This document shows positions 1-8,666 of a DNA stretch of 64,000 nt, in pieces; the first letter of the stretch is position 1, and each line of letters opens with the position of its first letter. This stretch comes from an uncultured Bacteroidales bacterium (GTDB lineage Bacteria; Bacteroidota; Bacteroidia; Bacteroidales; UBA932). The translations under genes and the position numbers were made by a program. Under the pieces are notes generated by a model that saw nothing but the letters and a program-made list of their open reading frames with translations, did no database searches and had not been told where the DNA came from. The stretch is from assembly GCA_905235675.1 (NCBI GenBank), contig CAJONC010000013.1:1-64000 (forward strand), read 5' to 3'.

Positions 1-226
1 AACTGTCGGCCATCATACTAAGTTCACCGGGGTCGGCTTCGTTCAGCTGCCAGCCGGCCCAGCACTGAAGTACGCCTTCGTCATCGTAAGCGGCAAAATG
101 CCCCTGCAGATAGGCCAGCTCATCAGGCCTGACGAAGGTGCCGTCTTCGGCGTTGTCCTTCTGGCAGGACACAAATGCAAGTGTACCCAGCAAAAGGAAT
201 ACAAAAGTGAAAACGCTTTTTTTCAT
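1..226 (-). CDS. Partial lipoprotein (N-terminal part; runs off the left edge)
   Basis: Read by hand on the minus strand: MKKSVFTFVFLLLGTLAFVSCQKDNAEDGTFVRPDELAYLQGHFAAYDDEGVLQCWAGWQLNEADPGEL...; signal peptide plus lipobox Cys. Absent from the ORF track because it has no stop in the window. Confidence 0.75.
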   Translation of the reverse strand, partial: MKKSVFTFVFLLLGTLAFVSCQKDNAEDGTFVRPDELAYLQGHFAAYDDEGVLQCWAGWQLNEADPGELSMMADS

Positions 227-252
227 ATCTTATATCAATTATTATTCTTTAA

Positions 253-1950
253 CTATTCTTTGACGCAGCGGACAGGAAGGGCGATATATCGGTATTCATA
301 ATCAGATGTCCCCGGAGAACAATATGACCGATGCGGCGTAATATCCTTATTCGCATCCCTGGTCCAATACGTATCGCCATCGTAAACATACAACGAGTTG
401 CCCATATTGGTGAGATATCCGTAATTACAGGAAGTACCGGGAATATTGTCGGTGATTGACGGAACCCTGTACCCGGAAGGGCAGGGATCCCAAACCGTCT
501 TGCTGCCGCCTTCTCCCCACAAAGTGTCATCCTGACCGGAAGCACTTCCCGTGAACCAGTCAAATCCGCTGTCGATGCCTTCTATGAAATCGCAGGGATG
601 GGAAATGGAATAACTCAGCCCGTTTGTGCCTTGGTTTGCAGCATAGACCGATAATTCTTCCGTGAGAGGGTCTTTCCTGCCCCACTGGAAGTACAGCTGC
701 CCGCCCAGCGGCGGAAGGACATTCCCGGCGGGCTCCTCTGCCGTCACCCAGATCAGGTAGGACCAGAGGATGTTTTCATCGCGGTCCTTAATGGCCACCA
801 GGCTGCTGCCGGGCGTGCTGGAAGCTGTGACGGTAAGCGTGTTGTCGAAAAGACTGGCAGTAATAGGACTGCCGGAAGCACCATTGATGCCCGGCCCCCA
901 AAGCACATCGACCGAATTCGCCTCAGCAGCATTGGCCGGCAGACCGCTTCGATGCCAGGCACCGGCAATCTTGCGCGGACTCACGTCGAAGGAGACAGAA
1001 CTCTCAGCCCCCTCGGTCCTTAGGCAGAAGGTATTCTGCGGGCCATAGTAGGCTTGGGTGCAGTTGTCACGCCAAGTCATGCTCATGCGTTTATCCAAGG
1101 CCAAGGACTGCGTTTTTGATAAATCCTTGAATACTCCACGGGAGAAAGTTACACTGGGATCACTGGGATTATCGGGATCGACTAAAACTAATTCCCCATT
1201 TTGACTGTCAGTTTCCGCATAGATGGTCAGCCCCTTGCTGAAAGTGGTAGGCAGGATGACGATGTAATAATACGTATTTGCTGCGAAATATCCGCCATCC
1301 GGCGCCGTCAGTGTCACGATTTCCTCCGTTCCCGCCCCGGCTATCGGGTTCCCGCTACCATCAAAACTGAAACTGAAATCGCCGGCTATCTTCTCTCCGT
1401 TGTTGCCACGGATGCTGACGGACTTGATGTTTCTGTCTCCGCTCACTTTGAAGCGAAGGCCGCTGCAAACGTGTTTCAGCGCCACATTAGCTCCAGTGGC
1501 TTTGGCCGCAGTAATCAGTAGATTGTTTGCGAAAGAACCCGCCACGGCGGTCTGTGTGGCAGGAAGATTCATTCCTGCTACAGTAGTACCATCCGACGAG
1601 ATTGTTGCCGTTGAAGCGGGATAGAGCGTAATGAACTCATTGGAGGTCAAACCGGCAGGGGCTTCGCCTTTAAAATTTGCAGACGCTACTGGCTGGCTCG
1701 ATCCTTCTTTTGTGAACGGGTATCTCGTCCCATAATTGTCTATACTGGAATAGATGGAAACTTGTTCTTCGGCCACCCACAAGATTTTCGTGTCATCGTT
1801 GCCGTCGACCACCGTCTTGGTCCCGTCCCCATTCGGCATGGAGGCGCGCAGGGTTTGTTTCACCAGACCGGTAACCGGGTCGGGCGTTTCGGCCCGCTGG
1901 CAGGCCGTAAACAGAACGAAAAGTGCAAATATGAACTTATAAATCTTCAT
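253..1950 (-). CDS. Fimbrillin-like surface lipoprotein with C-terminal FISUMP-like domain
   Basis: Lipoprotein signal (MKIYKFIFALFVLFTAC); fimbrillin-like N-terminal part; C-terminal TVWDPCPSGYRVPS...RYIALPVRCVKE typical of FISUMP-type domains. Confidence 0.75.
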   Translation of the reverse strand: MKIYKFIFALFVLFTACQRAETPDPVTGLVKQTLRASMPNGDGTKTVVDGNDDTKILWVAEEQVSIYSSIDNYGTRYPFTKEGSSQPVASANFKGEAPAGLTSNEFITLYPASTATISSDGTTVAGMNLPATQTAVAGSFANNLLITAAKATGANVALKHVCSGLRFKVSGDRNIKSVSIRGNNGEKIAGDFSFSFDGSGNPIAGAGTEEIVTLTAPDGGYFAANTYYYIVILPTTFSKGLTIYAETDSQNGELVLVDPDNPSDPSVTFSRGVFKDLSKTQSLALDKRMSMTWRDNCTQAYYGPQNTFCLRTEGAESSVSFDVSPRKIAGAWHRSGLPANAAEANSVDVLWGPGINGASGSPITASLFDNTLTVTASSTPGSSLVAIKDRDENILWSYLIWVTAEEPAGNVLPPLGGQLYFQWGRKDPLTEELSVYAANQGTNGLSYSISHPCDFIEGIDSGFDWFTGSASGQDDTLWGEGGSKTVWDPCPSGYRVPSITDNIPGTSCNYGYLTNMGNSLYVYDGDTYWTRDANKDITPHRSYCSPGTSDYEYRYIALPVRCVKE

Positions 1951-2095
1951 ATCTCAAAGATTCCGTGGTATTCCCGAACGGGTCGGTCGCCAAAATAACA
2001 AGCGTAAGGGACATGTCCATCAGCACATTTCCTGCCTCAAGGCAAAGAATGTCGCACAGGGGCGTCATATATGGGCTTCTCAGTTTTTCCACCAT
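1937..2095 (-). CDS. Small ORF (52 aa) overlapping the start of the lipoprotein gene
   Basis: Hand translation MVEKLRSPYMTPLCDILCLEAGNVLMDMSLTLVILATDPFGNTTESLRYEDL*; overlaps the downstream ATG by 14 nt. TAATTTTG -7-like box upstream (plus-strand caaaatta at 2121-2128). Confidence 0.5.
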   Translation of the reverse strand: MVEKLRSPYMTPLCDILCLEAGNVLMDMSLTLVILATDPFGNTTESLRYEDL

Positions 2096-2305
2096 TTCAC
2101 ATGGAATGTAAAAAATCTTACAAAATTAGTCAAAATTCCCTGAAATTCAAACTTTTGGCCTTGTATCTTTCATCATGTACAACATTTTGATTATTTTGTT
2201 TTTTGTTCACAAGAACACACAAATTGGGACGCTACCGAAGTCCGATGCTCCGTAGCGGTCAAAATACTGGCGCTCAAGTTGCTGTAAATCAACAGATTAA
2301 ACAAA

Positions 2306-2335
2306 TCTCTCCCCTCGAAAACCGAAGGGGAGAGA
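2306..2335 (-). terminator. Rho-independent-like hairpin downstream of the HEPN/MNT pair
   Basis: Perfect 10-bp inverted repeat TCTCTCCCCT/AGGGGAGAGA with 10-nt loop; minus strand continues TTTGTTT. Confidence 0.55.
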
Positions 2336-2376
2336 ATGCGTCAAGTTCCTGTGCTACAAATAGTTAAGCGCCAGCG

Positions 2377-2715
2377 CTACTTAAGGTAACTCAGAATCTG
2401 GGATTTCAGAACCGGAAGATCCTGCTGAATCACATCCCATAGAATATCAAAATCTATCTGGTAATAATCGTGAACCAGTACGTGGCGCATTTTCTCAATA
2501 ACGGCCCATAGTGTCTCGGGATGGGATGACTTGAACTCGGGAGAAAGTTTATATACAGCTTCACCGATGACTTGAACATTGTGAACGACAGCGTGCAGAT
2601 GCAGGACATCACTAAGTAGTTCATCGTAGGAGAGTCCCTCGGTAAAATCCTCAATGTAGCCTATGGCTTCAAGGATATGCTGTAGTCGTCCACTATCTCT
2701 AACTGGCTCTCTCAT
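2377..2715 (-). CDS. HEPN domain protein (DUF86/HepT-like)
   Basis: 112 aa; Rx4H motif RHVLVH near the C-terminus; overlaps the adjacent MNT-type nucleotidyltransferase gene. Confidence 0.8.
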   Translation of the reverse strand: MREPVRDSGRLQHILEAIGYIEDFTEGLSYDELLSDVLHLHAVVHNVQVIGEAVYKLSPEFKSSHPETLWAVIEKMRHVLVHDYYQIDFDILWDVIQQDLPVLKSQILSYLK

Positions 2716-2992
2716 AGACTAAGATTTTATCTTTTTCTGCGCTTTCACGGGCAAAAGGAAGAAGATTGCCTTCCACGACTAAATCAATAGGTCGCCCCAA
2801 AAGCTGCTCCAAATCGACAATCATACCGAAAAACTGCAGGCCCATATGGGAGTCAGGCGTAAGAGTGACTAGAATATCCACATCACTGTTCCCACTCTCT
2901 TCTCCACGGGAGAATGAGCCGAACACCCAAGCCTTCTCAACAGGTTTGGATTTGAAATAGTTACTGAGTATTCCCTTTACCTTTGCGTCCAT
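2699..2992 (-). CDS. Minimal nucleotidyltransferase (MNT / MntA-like)
   Basis: GSFSRGEESGNSDVDILV matches the GSxxRG...SDxDxxV nucleotidyltransferase signature. Confidence 0.85.
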   Translation of the reverse strand: MDAKVKGILSNYFKSKPVEKAWVFGSFSRGEESGNSDVDILVTLTPDSHMGLQFFGMIVDLEQLLGRPIDLVVEGNLLPFARESAEKDKILVYERAS

Positions 2993-3104
2993 ATCATATG
3001 GCTTTTCGCAAAAGTAAGAAAGTTTCCAATCTTTTCAAAGAGCGCTGTTTATATTTTCTATTTTATCTGTCGTATCATCGACGCGATGAAAGCAATTTCT
3101 TCTT

Positions 3105-3149
3105 GACATGAACCCCGAAAGTTAGACAAAAAACTTTCGGGGTTCGTGT
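3105..3149. repeat. Long inverted repeat (terminator or IS-end remnant)
   Basis: AACCCCGAAAGTT (3111-3123), 8-nt loop, AACTTTCGGGGTT (3132-3144); pairing extends several bp outward with one G-U. Lies just beyond the stop at 3156 of the minus-strand lipoprotein. Confidence 0.6.
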
Positions 3150-3155
3150 GAACGG

Positions 3156-3997
3156 TTAAGGAGTAACAGTCCATGCGGGATCGTCAAGTGCAGGAAGTAC
3201 AAGAGCATCTCCATAATTGATTGTTCTCGTCTTCGTTGTCGTGTATGTAACGTCATCCGAAGTATCTGCTGTTCCTTTGGTGTCAGTGATTGTCAAGGTA
3301 TAAGGATGAGAAATGCCGTTATAATTAGTATACCGGAAAATATGATGCCTCCTTTATATACTATTCCATTGAATGCATCTCCGGGAGAAGAGTTTGACTG
3401 GCCGATTTCACCCTCTTCATCAACCAGGCCAAGTCTGGTTTTAAGAATATCATCACATGCGAACTGCAGGTTGTCCACATTGGCAGATTCTCCGGCCAGA
3501 AAGAATTGGACATATCCATTGGTCGGAACGGCCATATTGAGTGTGGCAGTCAAAACTCCAGCTGAAACAGTATATGGAACACTGTTACATTTCATATAGT
3601 AACCACATGTCGAATCAATGAAAACATACCACTTGAAATAGGAGTTGTATTGTATTTCAGAGAACGAACCCTGAGTATAAACCGCACTTAGGGTGCCGCT
3701 GGACGTGGCTGCAATCTCGGACTCCAGACTGCCCGTCCAGGCGGCGTTCCATTTGCCGCCGGCATAAGTCAGGGTCAGATATGCAGGGGTGGTATGATCC
3801 TCCGGTTTTCCGAAGAATACATAAACCTTGTCACCAGTCTCCCATCCGGTCTTGACGGCCTTGGTGTCCGTGGAGGTGATGATGTTGAGGTCCAGTTTAA
3901 GCGTCTGCTGTGGGGCGGAAACTTCCTCAATTTTGTTACAAGCGGCGAGAGCGATGAGCGCTACGCCGGCGATAGTGATTAGTGTAATTTTTTTCAT
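3156..3997 (-). pseudogene. Fimbrillin-like lipoprotein interrupted by an apparent 1-nt frameshift
   Basis: ORF 3293-4057 (true start likely 3997, MKKITLITIAGVALIALAACNK). Past about 3340 the natural sequence continues in another frame as RYTNYNGISHPYTLTITDTKGTADTSDDVTYTTTKTRTINYGDALVLPALDDPAWTVTP*, ending at 3156. Confidence 0.65.
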
Positions 3998-4001
3998 AAG
4001 G

Positions 4002-4133
4002 CTACCAGGGTTCTTCAGGGTTAAACGGTTCGATAAAGGTCGGCAAAAGATCACCACTTAACGCAATCACGCCTTCGAGGCGGACCGTGATTTCCTCGCA
4101 CTGTGGCGGGAGATACAATTCTTTTTCTTTCAT
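4002..4133 (-). CDS. Small ORF (43 aa) immediately upstream of the fimbrillin-like lipoprotein
   Basis: Hand translation MKEKELYLPPQCEEITVRLEGVIALSGDLLPTFIEPFNPEEPW*; stop 4 nt before the lipoprotein ATG. Confidence 0.5.
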   Translation of the reverse strand: MKEKELYLPPQCEEITVRLEGVIALSGDLLPTFIEPFNPEEPW

Positions 4134-4319
4134 ATTCACATTGACGATTTTTGAGTTTGATGGTTGAACGTTTCTCTGCCAAATGTCGCTCTTCAGGGTA
4201 ACAATTTTGTAGTACTATGTGGCCAAAATGCCTATCTGATGCAAATTAGTACTTTAGTACCAATGCGATACGCGTGTAATTCAGTGAAAAATATCTATTT
4301 TTGTCACAAAGCATAGCTT

Positions 4320-5714
4320 ATGACCATTGCCACGCTCATAATTGCCCTGGTACTAACCCTGAAAGACGACCCGCTTGCGCAGGCAAAGCAGGTCTTGGAA
4401 CGTCAGGATATGGACAGGGCCACGGAGCTCGTCATCGGAGTCATCGACGACGCCCGCAAGGACGGTGACAAAACCCTGCAGGCCGAGGCGCTCTGCCTGC
4501 TTTCCACCATCGATTTCCGCACCTGGCGCGACGCGCAGGCCTGGGAGCACGCCTGCCAGGCGGAGGACCTTGCCAGGGAGGTGAAAAATGATACCCTCCT
4601 TGCAGACGCCCTCATCAACAAAGGCAAAATCTGCATCTACCAGAATATCGACGGGGAGGGCATCTATCGCGACGAGGAAGGCCTGGCCCATCTGCAGGAA
4701 GCCTGGCGGTACAGCGCCTCCAGCACAGCCCGTCAGGTGGAAATCCAGTACAACATCGCCCAGGCCTACATCGGGATGAACCGGCTCAACAATCCCATCG
4801 ACCGGCAAATCTACGCCCTGGCCGGGAAAGCCATCGAAAGGGGTGATTCCATCGCGAAGAAAGCGGGCCTTACACCTGCACAGACACAGGCTTTTGCGTA
4901 TAAGATAAGGTATTATCAGCAGGGCGGGAACTACGAAGGCGGCATCGAAGCCTGCCTGCAGACACTGGAACTGACCGCCGACGACAATTATCTGATGCAG
5001 AGCCAGATTTATGACCATCTGGTGGCGCTGTATGCGATGGGCGGGGACATGGACAAGGCCGTGGACGCCCATCAGCGCTGCATGAATGCCCAGCAGTTCT
5101 ACATGCAGCAGAAGTCCGACCAGCTGCTTCAGGAAATGGAGACAAGCTATCACACCAGGGAGATGAAAAGCCGTATTTCCACCCTGAAAGGTGGCATTCT
5201 GCTGCTCGCCGTCCTCCTGCTCCTCCTTGTCGCCGCCATCGTCTACATCATCCTGCTCAACCGCAGGGTTGTCCGGCAATCCCGCGAAATTGCCCTGGCC
5301 GCAGAAGTGAAGGACAGCCTGATGCATTTGATAGCCAGGGAATTCACAGACAAGGCTTCCTTCGAAAAAATGCAGGACTTTGCCGATAAAATATCCCGGA
5401 TGGACGATGAGCAGATCCGCGAATGGTGCAGGGATGCCTTCGCCGGCAAGGAGGAAGTGGCTGCGGAAGTGGGCGAATATCTGGTCTCCCTGCAGCGCAA
5501 GCGTCGGCAAAAGGCCATGGAGACGGGCCTTACGGATCGCGAAATGGAAGTGATACGCTGCTGCCGCGAAGGTCTCTCCAACAGCGAGATTGCCGACAGG
5601 ATGTTCCTGAGCGTCAACACGGTCAAGAACCACAAACAGCGCATCTTCGCCAAACTGGATGTGCGTTCCGTCTCCGAACTCCTCGCCGTCTCCGAAAAGA
5701 TAGGGATTATTTGA
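4320..5714 (+). CDS. TPR-containing membrane regulator with C-terminal LuxR-type HTH
   Basis: TPR-like N-terminal repeats, TM segment GILLLAVLLLLLVAAIVYIILL, C-terminal LTDREMEVIRCCREGLSNSEIADRMFLSVNTVKNHKQRIFAKLDV. Confidence 0.8.
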   Translation: MTIATLIIALVLTLKDDPLAQAKQVLERQDMDRATELVIGVIDDARKDGDKTLQAEALCLLSTIDFRTWRDAQAWEHACQAEDLAREVKNDTLLADALINKGKICIYQNIDGEGIYRDEEGLAHLQEAWRYSASSTARQVEIQYNIAQAYIGMNRLNNPIDRQIYALAGKAIERGDSIAKKAGLTPAQTQAFAYKIRYYQQGGNYEGGIEACLQTLELTADDNYLMQSQIYDHLVALYAMGGDMDKAVDAHQRCMNAQQFYMQQKSDQLLQEMETSYHTREMKSRISTLKGGILLLAVLLLLLVAAIVYIILLNRRVVRQSREIALAAEVKDSLMHLIAREFTDKASFEKMQDFADKISRMDDEQIREWCRDAFAGKEEVAAEVGEYLVSLQRKRRQKAMETGLTDREMEVIRCCREGLSNSEIADRMFLSVNTVKNHKQRIFAKLDVRSVSELLAVSEKIGII

Positions 5715-5757
5715 GATACTCCAATCGTAATTAACTGAACATAAAAATATTAGCGCT

Positions 5758-7701
5758 ATGAAAAAAAGCTACATGATCCGCGTCAAAGCTGCTTTGACAT
5801 CAGTTCTCTGCGTTTTTTTGTCCGCTTTGCTGTCCGGCTGCACCGATACACAGAATCCCGATGTGCCGGAACCTGACGAACCGAAAACCGAAATTCAGCT
5901 GGAAAGCATAACCATTCAGTCTCGTTACACGACCATAAACCTGGAGGCAGGCGGAGACCCCATGACGCTGGGCGTGGCTATTGCTCCCCCCGATTATCCC
6001 GACCCTGTCGTAGAGTGGACGGCTGATTCCGACGTCGTCAGGCTTGAGCCGTCGGCCAACACCCTGGAATGTACGGTCTATCCCCTTGCGGAAGGTTCGG
6101 CCCGAATAGTCGTTTCCTGTGGCGGCAAGTCCGACAGCATTACGGCGTCGGTTGCTACACCCGCTCCGGCACCTGTGTATGAAAAAGCCAATTATGAAGA
6201 TTATCTCGGCGACTGGTATGTCTCCGGCACGCTGGGCGTGTACTTCCAGCAGTGGCATGAGATAGGACCGTACGATATGAAATACTGCATCAACGTCGCT
6301 CCGGACGCCGAAGGAACGGGCTACCGCATCACCCGCTGGGAAACACCGGCCACCATCAAGGATGCGCAGAACGCCTACTACAGCTGCCTGCATAAAGACA
6401 AAAACGGGCTGTGGCTCGACGACGTATATTCTTATTTCGGCCATACCGGATATTATTACCTCGCAGGTGTCGATATGTCGCTCGACGCAGGATACGATGA
6501 CGAAGAAGGGTATATGTATCTTCTTCCCCAGATCAGGTACATCAATTCCAGAAAGACGGAAACCATCGTCCTGAGCGTATCCCGCGGCGAAGTCGGCAGC
6601 CACGGCTTCACCAATCCCACCAGCGGGAACCAGATCGCCCAGTTCAGGAAACTGTCTGACGGGACGGTATCCGTCGTTTCTCCTGACGGCGCTACCAGGG
6701 CCACTGCGATGGGCTACATGAACCTCGACCCCGAATTGTACTATGTCGTCGCCAAAACGATATACAACAATCTCCCCGACTTCCCGCTGGTGATGACAAA
6801 GGCCTCCGGCGTCGCGACCGGCGTGAAAATCAACGAAATCATCGCTGGTACCAGCCAGATTTCCATCCTGGAGGAAGGGAAAACTCTCCAGGCCACGGCC
6901 ACCCTCGCTCCGGAAACGGCCGACCCTTCGCACCTTGAATGGTACTCCACCGACCCTGCCGTGGCGACAGTGGATGCTTCAGGGCTTATAACGGCCGTCT
7001 GTACCGGTGCCACCGACATCGTGGCCTATGCCGACGGCGCATGGTCGAGGGCGAACGTTACCGTCGTCAAGCCGGCCGTCTATAACGCGCCCTCCGAAGC
7101 AGTGGATCTCGGGCTCAGCGTGAAATGGGCGCCGTACAACGTCGGCGCCACCGCTCCCGAAGACTACGGCGGATACTACGCCTGGGCCGAAACGGACATC
7201 AAGTACTATGGGACTTATAAATATGCTGAAGAAGGCAGATTTGACCGTAACGGCAACCCCTCTGCCAACGGCCCCTATACCAGCAGGCCCACGAAGTACC
7301 TTGGTCAGGAAGACCATCTTGAAAACTCTGATGACGCCGCCCGCGTCCATTGGGGAAGCGGCTGGAGGATGCCCACCAAGGATGAGATTAACGAACTGAA
7401 GGAAAAATGCACCCGTCAGAATGAAAGGCTGAACGGAGTGGACGGCGTCCGTATCACCGGGCCAAGCGGCAACAGCATCTTTGTCCCTTATGCCGGCTAT
7501 ATCAGCATGGCGGAATTGAAGAGCGCGGGACAAGTTCTGATATTGTGGAGCGATACGGGTTTCCGTCCTTACGACCCTACCCCTTACCAAGCCAGTGCCT
7601 ATTACTATAGCACCAACTCAACCGACGTAGCCGGAGGATATGATGCTTCGGTAGGAGTGGACGGCCGTGCATTGGGCGCGAGCATCCGGCCGGTGAAGTA
7701 G
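5758..7701 (+). CDS. Lipoprotein with bacterial Ig-like (Big_2) repeats and C-terminal FISUMP-like domain
   Basis: Lipobox LLSGC; Ig-like segments; C-terminal EAVDLGLSVKWAPYNVGATAPEDYGGYYAWAETD. Confidence 0.75.
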   Translation: MKKSYMIRVKAALTSVLCVFLSALLSGCTDTQNPDVPEPDEPKTEIQLESITIQSRYTTINLEAGGDPMTLGVAIAPPDYPDPVVEWTADSDVVRLEPSANTLECTVYPLAEGSARIVVSCGGKSDSITASVATPAPAPVYEKANYEDYLGDWYVSGTLGVYFQQWHEIGPYDMKYCINVAPDAEGTGYRITRWETPATIKDAQNAYYSCLHKDKNGLWLDDVYSYFGHTGYYYLAGVDMSLDAGYDDEEGYMYLLPQIRYINSRKTETIVLSVSRGEVGSHGFTNPTSGNQIAQFRKLSDGTVSVVSPDGATRATAMGYMNLDPELYYVVAKTIYNNLPDFPLVMTKASGVATGVKINEIIAGTSQISILEEGKTLQATATLAPETADPSHLEWYSTDPAVATVDASGLITAVCTGATDIVAYADGAWSRANVTVVKPAVYNAPSEAVDLGLSVKWAPYNVGATAPEDYGGYYAWAETDIKYYGTYKYAEEGRFDRNGNPSANGPYTSRPTKYLGQEDHLENSDDAARVHWGSGWRMPTKDEINELKEKCTRQNERLNGVDGVRITGPSGNSIFVPYAGYISMAELKSAGQVLILWSDTGFRPYDPTPYQASAYYYSTNSTDVAGGYDASVGVDGRALGASIRPVK

Positions 7702-7725
7702 GCTTCCGGGGAGCCTGGAACTGCT

Positions 7726-8559
7726 TTACTTCAGTACGGATGCCAGTGCTGCCCGGAACTCCGGCATCGGGGTGTTGGAGTCCCGTTCAACAATCAGTGT
7801 CTTGAGCCCTGCGAAGGGCCGGATTTCCTCGTCGATTTCCTTCAGTGGCCGGTCGGGCCCGAAATACTCCCTGGCGAAATGGCGCCAGAATTCAATGGCC
7901 AGCGATTTGGGCATGTGGAAGGTCTCGGAAATGAATTCTTCGCTGCTGAGGTTGGAGCACAGATAGACCATGCCGACGTCAAATAGGTGGTTGCCGTAAC
8001 AGAAGTCGCCCAGGTCGATGAAATATCGTTTGTCACCCGCAAAAATGGCGTTGCTGAACTGCAGGTCTCCGTGGATTGCCGTGTCCTCGTCGGGGACGTC
8101 GGAGATGAAACGGCAAAGTTTGTCTTTTTCGGCGGTGGTGAAGAACGGGTTCGCTTCCAGAAGCCGGAAGTACCTGTCCTTCACGTTCTCGAACTCGGCG
8201 GGATTGACATGGACGTCGTGCAGCTGCAGGCACATCCGGGCAAATTCCGTGGCGTAGCGTTCCACTTCGGCAGGATTGTCGCCTGTCGCGCGGGAATAGG
8301 ATGTCTTTCCCACTATGCGGTGGAAACGTATGCCGTAGCGGCCGTCTTCCGTAACTACGTAATCGCCTGGTTCGGGCGTAGGAATGCCCAGGTCGTACAC
8401 TTTCCGGGACAGCAGCATTTCGTCGAGCGGCTGCTGAATCTTCCCCGGGAAATAGAGTTTGAGCATTATTGAAGGATCGCTGCGGTGGTCGTAGCTTTCG
8501 CCGTTGAACCCGCCACCGCTCAGGACATAGTCGTCGAGGGAGATTTTGATAGCTTCCAT
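7726..8559 (-). CDS. Aminoglycoside/choline-kinase-like phosphotransferase (APH fold)
   Basis: AIHGDLQFSNAIF and YFIDLGDFCYG match the HGDxxxxN and D(L)GD kinase motifs; start MEAIK preferred over the upstream Met. Confidence 0.7.
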   Translation of the reverse strand: MEAIKISLDDYVLSGGGFNGESYDHRSDPSIMLKLYFPGKIQQPLDEMLLSRKVYDLGIPTPEPGDYVVTEDGRYGIRFHRIVGKTSYSRATGDNPAEVERYATEFARMCLQLHDVHVNPAEFENVKDRYFRLLEANPFFTTAEKDKLCRFISDVPDEDTAIHGDLQFSNAIFAGDKRYFIDLGDFCYGNHLFDVGMVYLCSNLSSEEFISETFHMPKSLAIEFWRHFAREYFGPDRPLKEIDEEIRPFAGLKTLIVERDSNTPMPEFRAALASVLK

Positions 8560-8666
8560 TTTTAAAACATTTGCCGGTAAAAATACAATTTTTTTCCTGT
8601 TTTTGGCCGGATTTTGCCATGCGGACATGAATTATTCGTATCTTGTGCCTGCATTGAAAGATTTGT

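Noticed and set aside
2215-2300. Non-coding stretch resembling flanks of Bacteroidales mobile elements
   Set aside because: Only a vague resemblance from memory; no transposase or integrase reading frame and no direct repeats found.
4353-5633. 426-aa minus-strand ORF
   Set aside because: Shadow of the TPR-LuxR regulator, which has clear domain motifs on the plus strand.
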